From contig VIAD01000011.1 in NCBI GenBank assembly GCA_006546595.1, positions 41,055-105,054 of the forward strand: a stretch of 64,000 nucleotides of DNA, written 5' to 3'. The notes under the pieces are model-generated. The model was not told the origin of the DNA. It made no database searches and saw only the letters and a program-made list of their open reading frames with translations. How positions within the stretch are numbered: position 1 is the first letter of the stretch; each line of letters opens with the position of its first letter. Of this stretch, positions 18,864-27,577 are shown piece by piece. The stretch is from Moraxellaceae bacterium AER2_44_116. Lineage in GTDB: Bacteria > Pseudomonadota > Gammaproteobacteria > Pseudomonadales > Moraxellaceae. The position numbers and the translations under genes were made by a program.

Positions 18864-20078
18864 ATGGTTTGGTTTGAATGGCAGGTGGCAACACGCTTTT
18901 TACGGGAAGGCAAAACCCAAACTTTATTAATTGCTAGCGGCATTGCCTTAGGCGTGGCGGTGATTGTGTTTATTAGTGCGCTGGTAACGGGTTTACAAGG
19001 CACGATTATTAAACGAACCTTAGGCACACAAGCACATATTGTTATTACTGCACCCGATAAAGTGTTATTACCCAGTGTCACTGATGGGACAGTTTTTCGA
19101 GAACTTCAGCCACGTCCACAAATTATAGAGCCGATTCTCAATTGGCAATTATTACTCAAGCAATTACAACAAGAACCCACACTCAAAGCGGTTTCACCCT
19201 TAGTATCAGGCGCAGCTTTTGCCATTCGCGGTCAAGCTGATAAAACGGTGTCTATTTTAGGTATTGACCCTGTTGCCTTTAGCAAAATTATTCCTATAGA
19301 AGAAAATCTTAAAGCAGGACAACTCCGACTGAATAATGACGAAGCCGTGATTGGCCGACGTTTAGCCGATGATTTAGGCATTCGTGTCGGCGACCGAATG
19401 AATATCGTCACCTCAAGCAATCGTTCTTTAGCGGTACGCATTACGGGAATATTTGAATTAGGGGTGAAAGATTTAGATAAACGCTGGGTGTTTTTATCGC
19501 TACGTTCCGCACAAAATTTACTTGACTTAAATGGGCAAATTACGGGTATCGACTTACAAGTAAAGTCATTATTTGATGCCGAAATCATCTCGCAACGCCT
19601 TCAAAATCATTATGGTATTAAAGCTGAAAGTTGGATGAGCAGTAACGAACAACTGATGACTGCCTTGAAATCTCAAACCGCATCCACCACCCTGATTCGA
19701 TTTTTTGTCTTGATTTCTGTCGCCTTTGGCATTGCCAGCGTCTTAGCGATTGCCGTGGTACAAAAACAAAAAGAGATTGGTATTCTGCGGGCAATGGGTA
19801 TGAGTCAACACTCTGTCTTAGCCGTTTTTTTGATTCAAGGGGGCTTATTGGGGATGTTTGGTTCACTGCTTGGAGCATTGGGTGGCATGGGTTTAGGCAA
19901 AATGTTTGCCTTTTTTGCCCGCAATGCCGCAGGTGAGCCGTTATTTGAGTTAGCACTGACATCGGAGCTGATTCTAAGTACCACAATTATCGCCACTTTA
20001 ACGGGGTTAATCGCCGCCGCCATGCCTGCATATCGCGCTGCTAAACTTGACCCTGTGCAAGCCATTCGTTACGGCTAA
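18864..20078 (+). CDS. MacB/FtsX-type ABC permease
   Basis: 404 residues with the FtsX/LolE layout: one N-terminal membrane segment (about 22-45), a large periplasmic domain to about residue 270, then three C-terminal segments and the closing AAAMPAYRAAKLDPVQAIRYG, a conserved end of the family. It starts 3 bases after the adaptor stop and is followed 11 bases later by its ATPase. MacB-type pumps push substrates from the periplasm through a tripartite tunnel, while LolCDE extracts lipoproteins. The adjacent adaptor favours the MacB-like role. Confidence 0.9.
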   Translation: MVWFEWQVATRFLREGKTQTLLIASGIALGVAVIVFISALVTGLQGTIIKRTLGTQAHIVITAPDKVLLPSVTDGTVFRELQPRPQIIEPILNWQLLLKQLQQEPTLKAVSPLVSGAAFAIRGQADKTVSILGIDPVAFSKIIPIEENLKAGQLRLNNDEAVIGRRLADDLGIRVGDRMNIVTSSNRSLAVRITGIFELGVKDLDKRWVFLSLRSAQNLLDLNGQITGIDLQVKSLFDAEIISQRLQNHYGIKAESWMSSNEQLMTALKSQTASTTLIRFFVLISVAFGIASVLAIAVVQKQKEIGILRAMGMSQHSVLAVFLIQGGLLGMFGSLLGALGGMGLGKMFAFFARNAAGEPLFELALTSELILSTTIIATLTGLIAAAMPAYRAAKLDPVQAIRYG

Positions 20079-20089
20079 GGCTAATTTTT

Positions 20090-20761
20090 ATGACTGATGT
20101 TTTGCAAATCGAAAAATTAAATCGTTATTACGGTGAAGGTGATACACAAACTCACGTTTTAAAAGATGTCTCTTTTAACTTAAAAAAAGGTGAGTTTACG
20201 GCATTGGTCGGCCAATCCGGTTCAGGGAAATCCACCCTATTAAATTTGATTGGCTTATTAGAGCAGCCTAGTAGCGGCGAACTTTATCTGACTGAACAAA
20301 AAATTAGCACCTTAAGCGAACAGCAGCGTACACAATTACGCAATCATGCCTTGGGTTTTGTCTTTCAGTTTCATCATTTATTATCGGCATTCACCGCTAT
20401 TGAAAACATCATGATGCCGTTAAAAATTCGAGGCATTGCTGAGAACAAACTCCGCCCTCGTGCTCAAGTACTGTTAGCAAAAGTGGGTTTAGAAAACTAT
20501 GCTGAACGCTACCCGACACAACTCTCAGGCGGGCAACAACAACGAGTCGCCATCGTTCGTGCCTTAATGACGCAACCCGCATTGGTGTTAGCCGACGAAC
20601 CGACAGGCAATTTAGATACTCAGACTGCCGATAGTATTTTCACCCTACTACGGCAAATCAACCAAGAAGATGGCACGGCATTTTTAATTGTCACCCATGA
20701 CACCAATCTCGCCGCTCGTTGTGATCGGCAATTGATTTTGAAAGATGGTGCATTGTTGTAA
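20090..20761 (+). CDS. LolD/MacB-type ABC ATPase
   Basis: A 223-residue ATPase with Walker [10 protein letters not shown], a Q-loop, the signature LSGGQQQR, Walker [14 protein letters not shown] and the switch His in VTHD. The LDTQTAD region after Walker B is typical of the LolD/MacB/FtsE group. It is the third gene of the adaptor-permease-ATPase set and should energise the permease as a dimer at the inner membrane. A dispersed palindromic repeat follows at once and may end the transcript. Confidence 0.92.
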   Translation: MTDVLQIEKLNRYYGEGDTQTHVLKDVSFNLKKGEFTALVGQSGSGKSTLLNLIGLLEQPSSGELYLTEQKISTLSEQQRTQLRNHALGFVFQFHHLLSAFTAIENIMMPLKIRGIAENKLRPRAQVLLAKVGLENYAERYPTQLSGGQQQRVAIVRALMTQPALVLADEPTGNLDTQTADSIFTLLRQINQEDGTAFLIVTHDTNLAARCDRQLILKDGALL

Positions 20762-20775
20762 AAAATTAGGCTTGG

Positions 20776-20843
20776 CTTCGACTCCGCTCAGCCACCACGA
20801 ACCGCTCAGCCAACACATCAACACTCCCTGAGCGGAGTCGAAG
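20776..20843. repeat. Dispersed palindromic repeat (CTTCGACTCCGCTCAG family), copy 1
   Basis: Perfect 16-bp inverted repeats lie at 20776-20791 and 20828-20843, separated by 36 bases. The same arms occur at 25758-25807. It lies after the ABC ATPase gene and has no open frame. Repeats of this kind are widespread between genes in many bacteria. Confidence 0.85.
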
Positions 20844-20934
20844 GTTAAATAACAGTTTTTTGGCGGCAATGGCCAATCAAAGCCCTCGCCACAACCTATA
20901 CTTAAACCATAATAAATCGCATGAGTTACTGTTT

Positions 20935-21978
20935 ATGACTATCCATTTTTTAGCCGCTAATGAACCGTTAATTGTCGATGGTAAACCGCGTTTCGGTTAT
21001 TTTGATGATGCACTTCCCATTATCAATACGCCTGATTTTGTTTATGACAATCCATTTGGCCAAGCGCGCTCAGACTTTCAAAAATGGTTAGGCAATAAAG
21101 AATTTCAATACTTTGGCGGGATGAGCGACCGTTTAATTTTTGGCTGTGCCATTGCCAATTTACGGTATGTCGCCATTGCTTTTGTCTATGTTTACGATAT
21201 TAAAGCGCAGAAATTATGGTCACGCTCATGGCGTAGTCCACTCGGTTTAGGCTTTGATTTAGCCAATAACCCACGCCAAGGCGAAACACATTTTCATATT
21301 CCTGCTATCATCGATATTCATTTACGTTATCAAGATAATCCGCGCCAAAAAACCTTAATGATTAAATGCAAAGGTTTAGATATTGAAGCGCGCATGGACG
21401 AACAAGGCTTACAACCGATGTCGATTTGTACACGCACAGGTTATAGCGGTTGGACATATACGGCAAAGTCAGCAGGACAGCCCTTACATGGTTTTGTGAA
21501 GTTAAATGGCGAACATATTGATTTACAACAAATTAAAGCCTATGGCAGTTTAGATTTTTCCACAGGCTATATGCGTCGTGAAACATGGTGGAATTGGGCT
21601 TGCTCGGCGGGTGAAATTCAATCGGGAGCGCGCAAAGGCCAACGAGCAGGACTGAACTTATCGACAGGCGTAAACGAAACCAGTTTTAGTGAAAATTGTT
21701 TTTGGCTCAATGGTCAATGTTATCCACTGAATCATGCGCAATTTAAGTTTGATATCAAAGACACGCTGCAACCGTGGCAAATCACTGCGGATAATGGCCA
21801 ACTACAACTCCAGTTTCAACCGATGGGAATGCACCGCGAAAAAGTACGAGCTGGCTTTTTAAATACCCACTTCCGACAAATGTTTGGTGAGTTTAAAGGT
21901 TATATTGTTCTCAATGGTGAAGAAATCTGTTTAGATGGTCTGAAAGGTTTTGTTGAAGACCAATATATTAAATGGTGA
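20935..21978 (+). CDS. DUF2804 family protein
   Basis: 347 residues. The pattern FGYFDDAL, GMSDRLIFGCAIANLRYVAIAFVYVYD and RRETWWNWACSAG with GLNLSTGVNETSFSENCFW matches my recollection of DUF2804, a family of unknown function predicted to be beta-rich. There is no signal peptide. The ATG at 20935 was chosen over the longer frame at 20860 because that extension reads into repeat-flanking sequence and lacks family character. Its C-terminus overlaps the upstream extension of the next frame, but with the start chosen for the peroxiredoxin they are 4 bases apart, so the two may be co-transcribed. Confidence 0.8.
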   Translation: MTIHFLAANEPLIVDGKPRFGYFDDALPIINTPDFVYDNPFGQARSDFQKWLGNKEFQYFGGMSDRLIFGCAIANLRYVAIAFVYVYDIKAQKLWSRSWRSPLGLGFDLANNPRQGETHFHIPAIIDIHLRYQDNPRQKTLMIKCKGLDIEARMDEQGLQPMSICTRTGYSGWTYTAKSAGQPLHGFVKLNGEHIDLQQIKAYGSLDFSTGYMRRETWWNWACSAGEIQSGARKGQRAGLNLSTGVNETSFSENCFWLNGQCYPLNHAQFKFDIKDTLQPWQITADNGQLQLQFQPMGMHREKVRAGFLNTHFRQMFGEFKGYIVLNGEEICLDGLKGFVEDQYIKW

Positions 21979-21982
21979 TGTT

Positions 21983-22510
21983 ATGCGTAGCTTGGGTAGA
22001 AATATTGGATTTGCTGTCATTCTGACACTTTGTAGTGCAGCGGCCTCGGCAGGCGAATGGGTGGGTAGCCCTGCTCCTGCATTTAGCCTGCCCGACCAAG
22101 ATGGCAAAACGCACCAACTGCAAGATTACAAAGGTAAATGGTTAGTCCTATATTTTTATCCTAAAGATCATACCTCTGGCTGTACCGAAGAAGCCAAACG
22201 CTTTCGTGATCAGTTTGCCAACTATCAAAAGCAAGGCATTGTCGTCGCAGGTGTCAGTTTAGATAGTGTGGAATCACATAAGCGTTTTGCTCAAGACTTA
22301 AAACTCCCTTTTTCGTTGTTATCAGATAGCAAAAAAGAACTGTCTAAACAATTAGGGGTATTGAATGGTTGGGGAGCGATGAGTTTTACCAGTCGGGAAA
22401 CGTTTTTAATTGATCCACAAGGCACTATTGTCTATCACTACAATAGTGTTAATCCTGAAAGCCATGCCACGCAGGTTTTAGCGGATGTCGCCAAGCTATC
22501 TAAAAAATAA
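21983..22510 (+). CDS. Secreted single-cysteine peroxiredoxin (BCP/PrxQ-like)
   Basis: 175 residues. A signal peptide (residues 1-23, ending ASA) is followed by a thioredoxin-fold AhpC/TSA domain. The peroxidatic Cys is C67 in YPKDHTSGCTEEA. There is no other cysteine in the mature part, so a resolving Cys must come from another molecule or a low-molecular thiol. It should reduce peroxides in the periplasm. The ATG at 21983 is preceded by GGTGA and gives a proper signal peptide; the longer frame from 21950 does not. Confidence 0.88.
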   Translation: MRSLGRNIGFAVILTLCSAAASAGEWVGSPAPAFSLPDQDGKTHQLQDYKGKWLVLYFYPKDHTSGCTEEAKRFRDQFANYQKQGIVVAGVSLDSVESHKRFAQDLKLPFSLLSDSKKELSKQLGVLNGWGAMSFTSRETFLIDPQGTIVYHYNSVNPESHATQVLADVAKLSKK

Positions 22511-22760
22511 CCACCTTTAATCAGTGTATGGCATGAACCCTTTCGTATCTCAACATTCAGGTTTGAACAACATCCGTTGCATACCAATCACCGAAATGTA
22601 GGACGATTTATGTTGAAAATCATTAATCGCCTGTACGGGTGAAACGCCACTATGGTCAATCTGACAAAATACAGTAGATTTTTCTCATTTCCGCCATTAT
22701 CAATGATACAAAAATATGATAATGCTGCAAAATAAGTAACGATAAAGAACATGGCGGTAT
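22511..22760. other. Intergenic, nothing recognised
   Basis: A 250-base gap with no convincing gene, repeat or terminator. Stop codons interrupt all frames. Confidence 0.5.
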
Positions 22761-23201
22761 ATGATGAAACGCGTATTAACGGTGATGGAAGCCATTGGCG
22801 AGTATCTTAAAACACTGTTATTTGACATTAATTTTAACCGCTACATCAGCCTGCAAATTATCCCCTTGTGTTATATCTCCGTTTTAATATTAACGGCTGG
22901 TGGCCTGCTTTGGCTGATTGTACATGGCTTTATGGATAATATTTGGCTAGGTTTTTTCTATCTTTGCCTGTCACCTATGTTGTTTTTATTATGGGTATCG
23001 GGCTGTCGGATGATTTTAGAATTATTAACCGTTATTTTTAGAATTACTGTCCAATTGGATGAAGTCGCGGTGATGCGTGAGTCTCTTGGTGAAGTCACTG
23101 CGCTAACTCGCCCTTTATCGCGTTTTTTTCAACGCAAACCCGTTAGACCTGTCCAAAGCACTAGACAAGACACCCCTCCTCCGACTAATAATCGTCGCTA
23201 A
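22761..23201 (+). CDS. DUF4282-like membrane protein
   Basis: 146 residues. Two or three hydrophobic segments (about 28-55 and 62-88) lie around LLWLIVHGFMDNIWLGFFYL. They are followed by RMILELLTVIFRITVQLDEVAVMRES, a block I associate with DUF4282, and a basic, proline-rich tail. The function is unknown. It precedes the serine hydrolase gene by 20 bases on the same strand, so an operon is possible. The alternative second ATG at 22764 would remove one residue only. Confidence 0.7.
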   Translation: MMKRVLTVMEAIGEYLKTLLFDINFNRYISLQIIPLCYISVLILTAGGLLWLIVHGFMDNIWLGFFYLCLSPMLFLLWVSGCRMILELLTVIFRITVQLDEVAVMRESLGEVTALTRPLSRFFQRKPVRPVQSTRQDTPPPTNNRR

Positions 23202-23221
23202 ATTGAGTAGAGAAACGATTA

Positions 23222-24499
23222 ATGAAATTATTATCACTTAACAGTTGCCACGTTCCTGCTGACTTAAACAGTGTCACCAGTTATGACCCAACGAGCGAAG
23301 TTAATCCAGAAAGTGTTGGCATGACCGTCAAACAACGTGATGCTATTTGGCGCGCCACTGAATTGTTATACAAAACAGGTAATTCACCTGCGATTACACT
23401 CTGTATTCGTCGTCAAGGTAAAATTATTCTCAATCGAGCGATTGGTCATGCTGTTGGTAATGGCCCAGAAGATACGCGTGATACACCCAAGATTTTAGCA
23501 ACACCAAATACTCGCGTTTGCTTGTTTTCTGCATCTAAAGTCGTTACCGCAATGTTGGTGCATTTATTAGATGAAATGGGTGAAATTGACCTACTCGACC
23601 CTATTAGTCATTACATTCCCGAATACGGGGTTAATGGCAAAAAGAACGCGACGATTTATCATTTATTGGCTCATCGTGGCGGCGTGCCAAGTTTGCCTAA
23701 AGATACCGATCCCAGTTTACTATTTAACCCGAATGCTGCCTTAGATTTACTCTACAAAGCCAAACCCATTGCACCAAGTGGTCATCGTGCGGCATACCAC
23801 GCTTTAACTGCGGGCTATATTTTGGGTGAAATTATTCATCGAGTCACTGGCAAAGATGCTCGCCAATTTATGGCAGAAAAAATCAGTAAGCCGATGGGCA
23901 TGGAAAGTTTTAATTTTGGCCTCGCCCCCGAATATCGAGACCATGCAGCTCTTAACTATAGTACTGGTTTAAAACCAACACTTATTGTTGCTTCTATTCT
24001 TAAAAATATTATTGGTGGCTCCATGGAAGATGCCGAACGTTATACCAATGACCCACAGTTTATGGACACTATTTGTCCTGCTGGTAATATCTTCTCTACG
24101 GCCGAACAAGCCAGTCGCTTCTTTCAAATGCTATTGAATGGCGGCATATATGATGGCGTGAGAATCTTTGAGCCGATGACAATTCGCCGCGCCACTATTG
24201 AAGTGGCTCGCCCCGAAATTGACAAAATATTATTACTACCCATGCGCTATGCCATGGGTCCAATGTTAGGAGCGAAGCCTGTCGGTTTATATGGGATTAA
24301 TACACAAAATGCCTTTGGCCATTTAGGCTATACCAGTATTTTTTGTTGGGCAGACCCAGACCGCGATATTTCTGCAAGCGTACTGACCAGCGGTAAGTTT
24401 TTGGTTGGGCCAGGTCTGCCTGCTACATTAAACTTAATATCAACGATTAGTCGGCAGTGCACGCGCGTTCACTCATCCGATTTTCATCGTATTGTCTAA
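23222..24499 (+). CDS. Beta-lactamase-fold serine hydrolase (EstB/class C type)
   Basis: 425 residues. The nucleophile motif SxxK is S103-A-S-K106 in CLFSASKVVTAML, and the second motif Tyr is probably Y193 in RAAYHALTAGYILGE. FGHLGYTS near the end may take the part of the KTG-like box. No signal peptide is clear, so it is more likely a cytoplasmic esterase of family VIII than a resistance enzyme. It sits before a fatty acid desaturase gene, 42 bases apart, which suggests lipid substrates by context only. Confidence 0.85.
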   Translation: MKLLSLNSCHVPADLNSVTSYDPTSEVNPESVGMTVKQRDAIWRATELLYKTGNSPAITLCIRRQGKIILNRAIGHAVGNGPEDTRDTPKILATPNTRVCLFSASKVVTAMLVHLLDEMGEIDLLDPISHYIPEYGVNGKKNATIYHLLAHRGGVPSLPKDTDPSLLFNPNAALDLLYKAKPIAPSGHRAAYHALTAGYILGEIIHRVTGKDARQFMAEKISKPMGMESFNFGLAPEYRDHAALNYSTGLKPTLIVASILKNIIGGSMEDAERYTNDPQFMDTICPAGNIFSTAEQASRFFQMLLNGGIYDGVRIFEPMTIRRATIEVARPEIDKILLLPMRYAMGPMLGAKPVGLYGINTQNAFGHLGYTSIFCWADPDRDISASVLTSGKFLVGPGLPATLNLISTISRQCTRVHSSDFHRIV

Positions 24500-24541
24500 A
24501 TTAGTTGCTATACTGTTGTATATTAAATGTTGGAGAACGAG

Positions 24542-25705
24542 ATGAGCCAAACCGAAGACGCTCCCATCAACTGGTTGCCTGCCTTTATTTTAATTGCAAC
24601 ACCTATTGCTGCCATCACCTTAATTCCTTGGTACGCGCTGAACCACGACTTTAGCACGGCTGCATGGGTATTAATGATTGGCTATTTATATGCCAATGGT
24701 TTAGGAATTACCGCAGGTTATCATCGTTTGTGGGCGCATCGTGCTTACGAGGCTCATTGGACCGTTGAAGTTGCCTTAATGTTGTTTGGTGGCGCAGCTA
24801 TTCAAAACAGCATTTTAAACTGGGCTTCGGGTCATCGCACCCATCATCGTTTTGTTGATGACGTGGACAAAGACCCTTACTCTGCTAAACGTGGCTTTTG
24901 GTTTTCGCACATGGGTTGGATGTTGCGTAATTATCCATCCAGCACACCTGACTACTCCAACGCACCAGACCTGCAAAAAAATAAAATTGTGATGTTTCAA
25001 CATAATCATTATTTAGCGATTGTGTTGTTTATGAACATTGCCGTACCCGTTATTTTTGGCTTTTTAGTGGGTGATGTGTGGGGAACGGTTTTATTGATGG
25101 GTTTGTTGCGTTTAGTTGTTAGCCATCACTTTACATTCTTTATTAACTCACTGGCTCATATGTGGGGCAAACAACCGTACACCGACGAAAACACCGCGCG
25201 TGATAATTTTTGGTTGGCGTTGTTAACTTATGGCGAGGGATACCATAACTTTCACCATATTTTCCAATACGACTATCGTAATGGCGTTAAATGGTGGCAG
25301 TTTGACCCAACCAAATGGTTGATTTTGAGCTTGTCGTGGTTAGGTTTGACCAAAAACCTAAAACGCATTCCTAATTTCACTATTCGTAAAGCTGAGTTAT
25401 TAATGCAGTTTAAACGCGCCCAACAGCAACTAGAGCAAAAAAGCTCGAAGTTACCAAGCGTCGATGTTGAAGCGATGAAGCAACGTTTTGCTAAAGAATA
25501 TGAAGCCTTTGTTGCTACTATGAACGATTGGGGTAAATTAAGAGAAGAATGGTATGCTGAGAAAAAGCAAACCATGATGCAAAAATGGGAAGATGCCGCG
25601 TTCAAAACCCGTTTTAATGAAATTGACTACCGTCTAAAAATGCAAAGCAAACGGGTACAGTTAATGATGCAACAAATGATGATGCCGCAAGTTACTGCGT
25701 TGTAA
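24542..25705 (+). CDS. Acyl-CoA/acyl-lipid delta-9 type desaturase
   Basis: A 387-residue membrane di-iron desaturase. The three His boxes are visible: HRLWAHRAYEA, HRTHHRFVDD and HNFHHIFQYDYRNG, with the DPYSAKRGFWFSHMGWM block typical of stearoyl-CoA desaturase-like enzymes. There are four membrane segments. The C-terminal 90 residues are a charged helical extension. GGAG lies 8 bases before the ATG at 24542; the upstream in-frame codon gives a five-residue extension only. The enzyme should introduce a double bond into saturated acyl chains using O2, tuning membrane fluidity. It ends at a good terminator. Confidence 0.92.
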   Translation: MSQTEDAPINWLPAFILIATPIAAITLIPWYALNHDFSTAAWVLMIGYLYANGLGITAGYHRLWAHRAYEAHWTVEVALMLFGGAAIQNSILNWASGHRTHHRFVDDVDKDPYSAKRGFWFSHMGWMLRNYPSSTPDYSNAPDLQKNKIVMFQHNHYLAIVLFMNIAVPVIFGFLVGDVWGTVLLMGLLRLVVSHHFTFFINSLAHMWGKQPYTDENTARDNFWLALLTYGEGYHNFHHIFQYDYRNGVKWWQFDPTKWLILSLSWLGLTKNLKRIPNFTIRKAELLMQFKRAQQQLEQKSSKLPSVDVEAMKQRFAKEYEAFVATMNDWGKLREEWYAEKKQTMMQKWEDAAFKTRFNEIDYRLKMQSKRVQLMMQQMMMPQVTAL

Positions 25706-25723
25706 GTTAATTGTTTTGTGTTT

Positions 25724-25752
25724 AAAAAGAGCCGATTATTCGGCTCTTTTTT
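25724..25752 (+). terminator. Terminator after the desaturase gene
   Basis: AAAGAGCCGA and TCGGCTCTTT form a stem with a 4-base loop and a T run on the plus strand. Confidence 0.9.
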
Positions 25753-25757
25753 CTTGG

Positions 25758-25807
25758 CTTCGACTCCGCTCAGCCAACGTAAAAACGTTACCTGAGCGGA
25801 GTCGATG
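25758..25807. repeat. Dispersed palindromic repeat (CTTCGACTCCGCTCAG family), copy 2
   Basis: The left arm at 25758-25773 is identical to that of copy 1. The inverted arms pair over 14 bp (25760-25773 and 25792-25805), with a small inner hairpin AACGT/ACGTT. It lies between a terminator and the convergent hydrolase gene. Confidence 0.85.
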
Positions 25808-25814
25808 GGTTAAT

Positions 25815-26711
25815 TTAATATTTAATAAACCTCGCAATTTCATCTAATGCCTGACTTGAAGTTTCTAGCACTTGATTAAACATCTGAAAGTTATGCCACA
25901 TACCTTCATAAACCTGACAATCCATATCAATCCCTGCCGCTTGTCCATATTCAGTCAAACGCAAAGCATCATCTAACAAAATTTCTTCACCACCTACCTG
26001 CACCAATATTTTAGGTAATCCTGTTAAATCGGCAAATAATGGCGACACACGAGCATCATCAGCAGCAATAGCACCTCGAAAACCATCTGCGCCACGTTGT
26101 AAAGCATAGGCTGTTACCATTGGGTCGCGGTGTTTATATTTGCTTACTGACGGCGCACTTAGCGTTAAATCAACAAAGGGTGAGATCATAAACAAGCCCG
26201 CAGGTAAAGCTAAACGCTTTTCTCTTAGACGAATGGCTAAATTTAAAATATGCGCGCAACCGCCTGAATCGCCGCCTAAAATAATATTTTCAGGTAAATA
26301 TCCCAAGGCTAATAAAGCTTGATAAGTCGCCAAACCATCATCTAAAGCCGCAGGATACGGATGTTCAGGGGCTAAACGATAATCCAGCATATACACGCTC
26401 GCTCCGCTCCGCGCACTTAACTCACTAGCCATTGCCCGATGTGTTGCCGCCGAACCTGCAAAAAATGCCCCACCATGAAAATGCAGAACTACCTTTTTGG
26501 CATCTGCATGGGTATACAAATACTCGCAAGGTACACCAGCTAAGGTCGCTTTTTTGATGCTAACACGGCCATCAGGCTGAAACAGTTTTGCCCCAAACTC
26601 CATACCCGTTCGGGCAAAAGCAACAGGAATAGGTAAACCGCTGGGTAATTTAAATGCCACGCGTAAACTGGCTTTGACGACTTTTTTAGCAATCGTTTCT
26701 TTAAGGCTCAT
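25815..26711 (-). CDS. Alpha/beta hydrolase, hormone-sensitive lipase family
   Basis: 298 residues. The oxyanion-hole motif HGGAF begins at H79. The nucleophile is S149 in GGDSGG, and the acid and base are probably D247 (EILLDD) and H273 (EGMWHNFQ). This is the bacterial HSL/family IV esterase pattern. It is the third gene after a Baeyer-Villiger monooxygenase and an SDR, 11 bases from the SDR. By context it may cleave the ester made by the monooxygenase. Expression should follow the TetR-controlled promoter upstream of the monooxygenase, though a repeat lies between the first two genes. Confidence 0.92.
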   Translation of the reverse strand: MSLKETIAKKVVKASLRVAFKLPSGLPIPVAFARTGMEFGAKLFQPDGRVSIKKATLAGVPCEYLYTHADAKKVVLHFHGGAFFAGSAATHRAMASELSARSGASVYMLDYRLAPEHPYPAALDDGLATYQALLALGYLPENIILGGDSGGCAHILNLAIRLREKRLALPAGLFMISPFVDLTLSAPSVSKYKHRDPMVTAYALQRGADGFRGAIAADDARVSPLFADLTGLPKILVQVGGEEILLDDALRLTEYGQAAGIDMDCQVYEGMWHNFQMFNQVLETSSQALDEIARFIKY

Positions 26712-26722
26712 AGTAAAACTCT

Positions 26723-27496
26723 CTAACGTAAAGGCTGTGGGCTGGCTTTAGCCACCACCCATTGCGAGACACTATTAAAATAATGGGCTACCGCAAACGG
26801 CAAAGGGTAAATAACACGCGCTTTGTTGTGTAAATAGGCATTGATAATTTCTTGGGCGATGATGTTTGGCTCACCTGTGGGAATCAAACGTGACACTAAA
26901 CCTTGTTTGACTTGGCTACGCGCATGGGCTTCTAAACCTGAATAAATTGGGCCGGGATACACCGTTACCACATGAATACCACGTTGAGATAATTCGTTAT
27001 GCGCGATTTCGGAAGCCATTGCTAGACCTGCTTTTGCGCCACTGTAATAAGCACAACCTGCAATCGGCACACGCCCTGCCATACTGGCAATATTGATAAT
27101 ACAACCGCCTGTTTTCATATCAGCCAAAGCTAAATCCATTAACCGTAAGGGACTGATTAAATTAACCGCTAATAACTTCCAGCCTAAATTCCAACCTGTG
27201 CCTTGAAAACTAATAATATCCATAATGCCTGCGCAATTGATCAGAATATCGACTGCACCATGCTTGGAAATCACTTCCTGCCAACCTTCTGCTAAAGATT
27301 CGGGTTGAAATAAATCCCACAAGACATAGTCAGCTCTTTTACCCAAAACACGCACTTTTTCGATTAAAACCGCTTCGTTAATATCTACCAAGGTAAAATG
27401 AGCATCAGGAAATTGCCGCGCAAAAACTTGTGTTAATGCTGAACCAATTGCCCCTGCTGCCCCTGTAATTAAAATATGTCGAGGTGTTTTTTTCAT
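26723..27496 (-). CDS. Short-chain dehydrogenase/reductase
   Basis: 257 residues, classical SDR. The cofactor loop GAAGAIG is at 12-18, NCAG at 87-90, the catalytic Ser at 138 and Y151-SGA-K155. The tail after residue 235 is hydrophobic and may touch the membrane. It lies between the monooxygenase and the esterase. Oxidation of an alcohol to the ketone used by the monooxygenase is a reasonable guess from context. Substrate and direction are not shown by sequence. Confidence 0.9.
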   Translation of the reverse strand: MKKTPRHILITGAAGAIGSALTQVFARQFPDAHFTLVDINEAVLIEKVRVLGKRADYVLWDLFQPESLAEGWQEVISKHGAVDILINCAGIMDIISFQGTGWNLGWKLLAVNLISPLRLMDLALADMKTGGCIINIASMAGRVPIAGCAYYSGAKAGLAMASEIAHNELSQRGIHVVTVYPGPIYSGLEAHARSQVKQGLVSRLIPTGEPNIIAQEIINAYLHNKARVIYPLPFAVAHYFNSVSQWVVAKASPQPLR

Positions 27497-27509
27497 GATT
27501 CAAAGTCCT

Positions 27510-27574
27510 GTAGGGGCAAATAATCATTTGCCCTTGTTTTTGATCCCATCGGGCAAATGATTATTCGCCCCTAC
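27510..27574. repeat. Dispersed palindromic repeat (GTAGGGGC type), copy 1
   Basis: Inverted repeats of 24 bp lie at 27510-27533 and 27551-27574 with one mismatch. Core words are GTAGGGGC and CATTTGCCC. It lies inside the operon between the SDR and monooxygenase genes. A related copy is at 29191-29246. Confidence 0.85.
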
Positions 27575-27577
27575 GGT

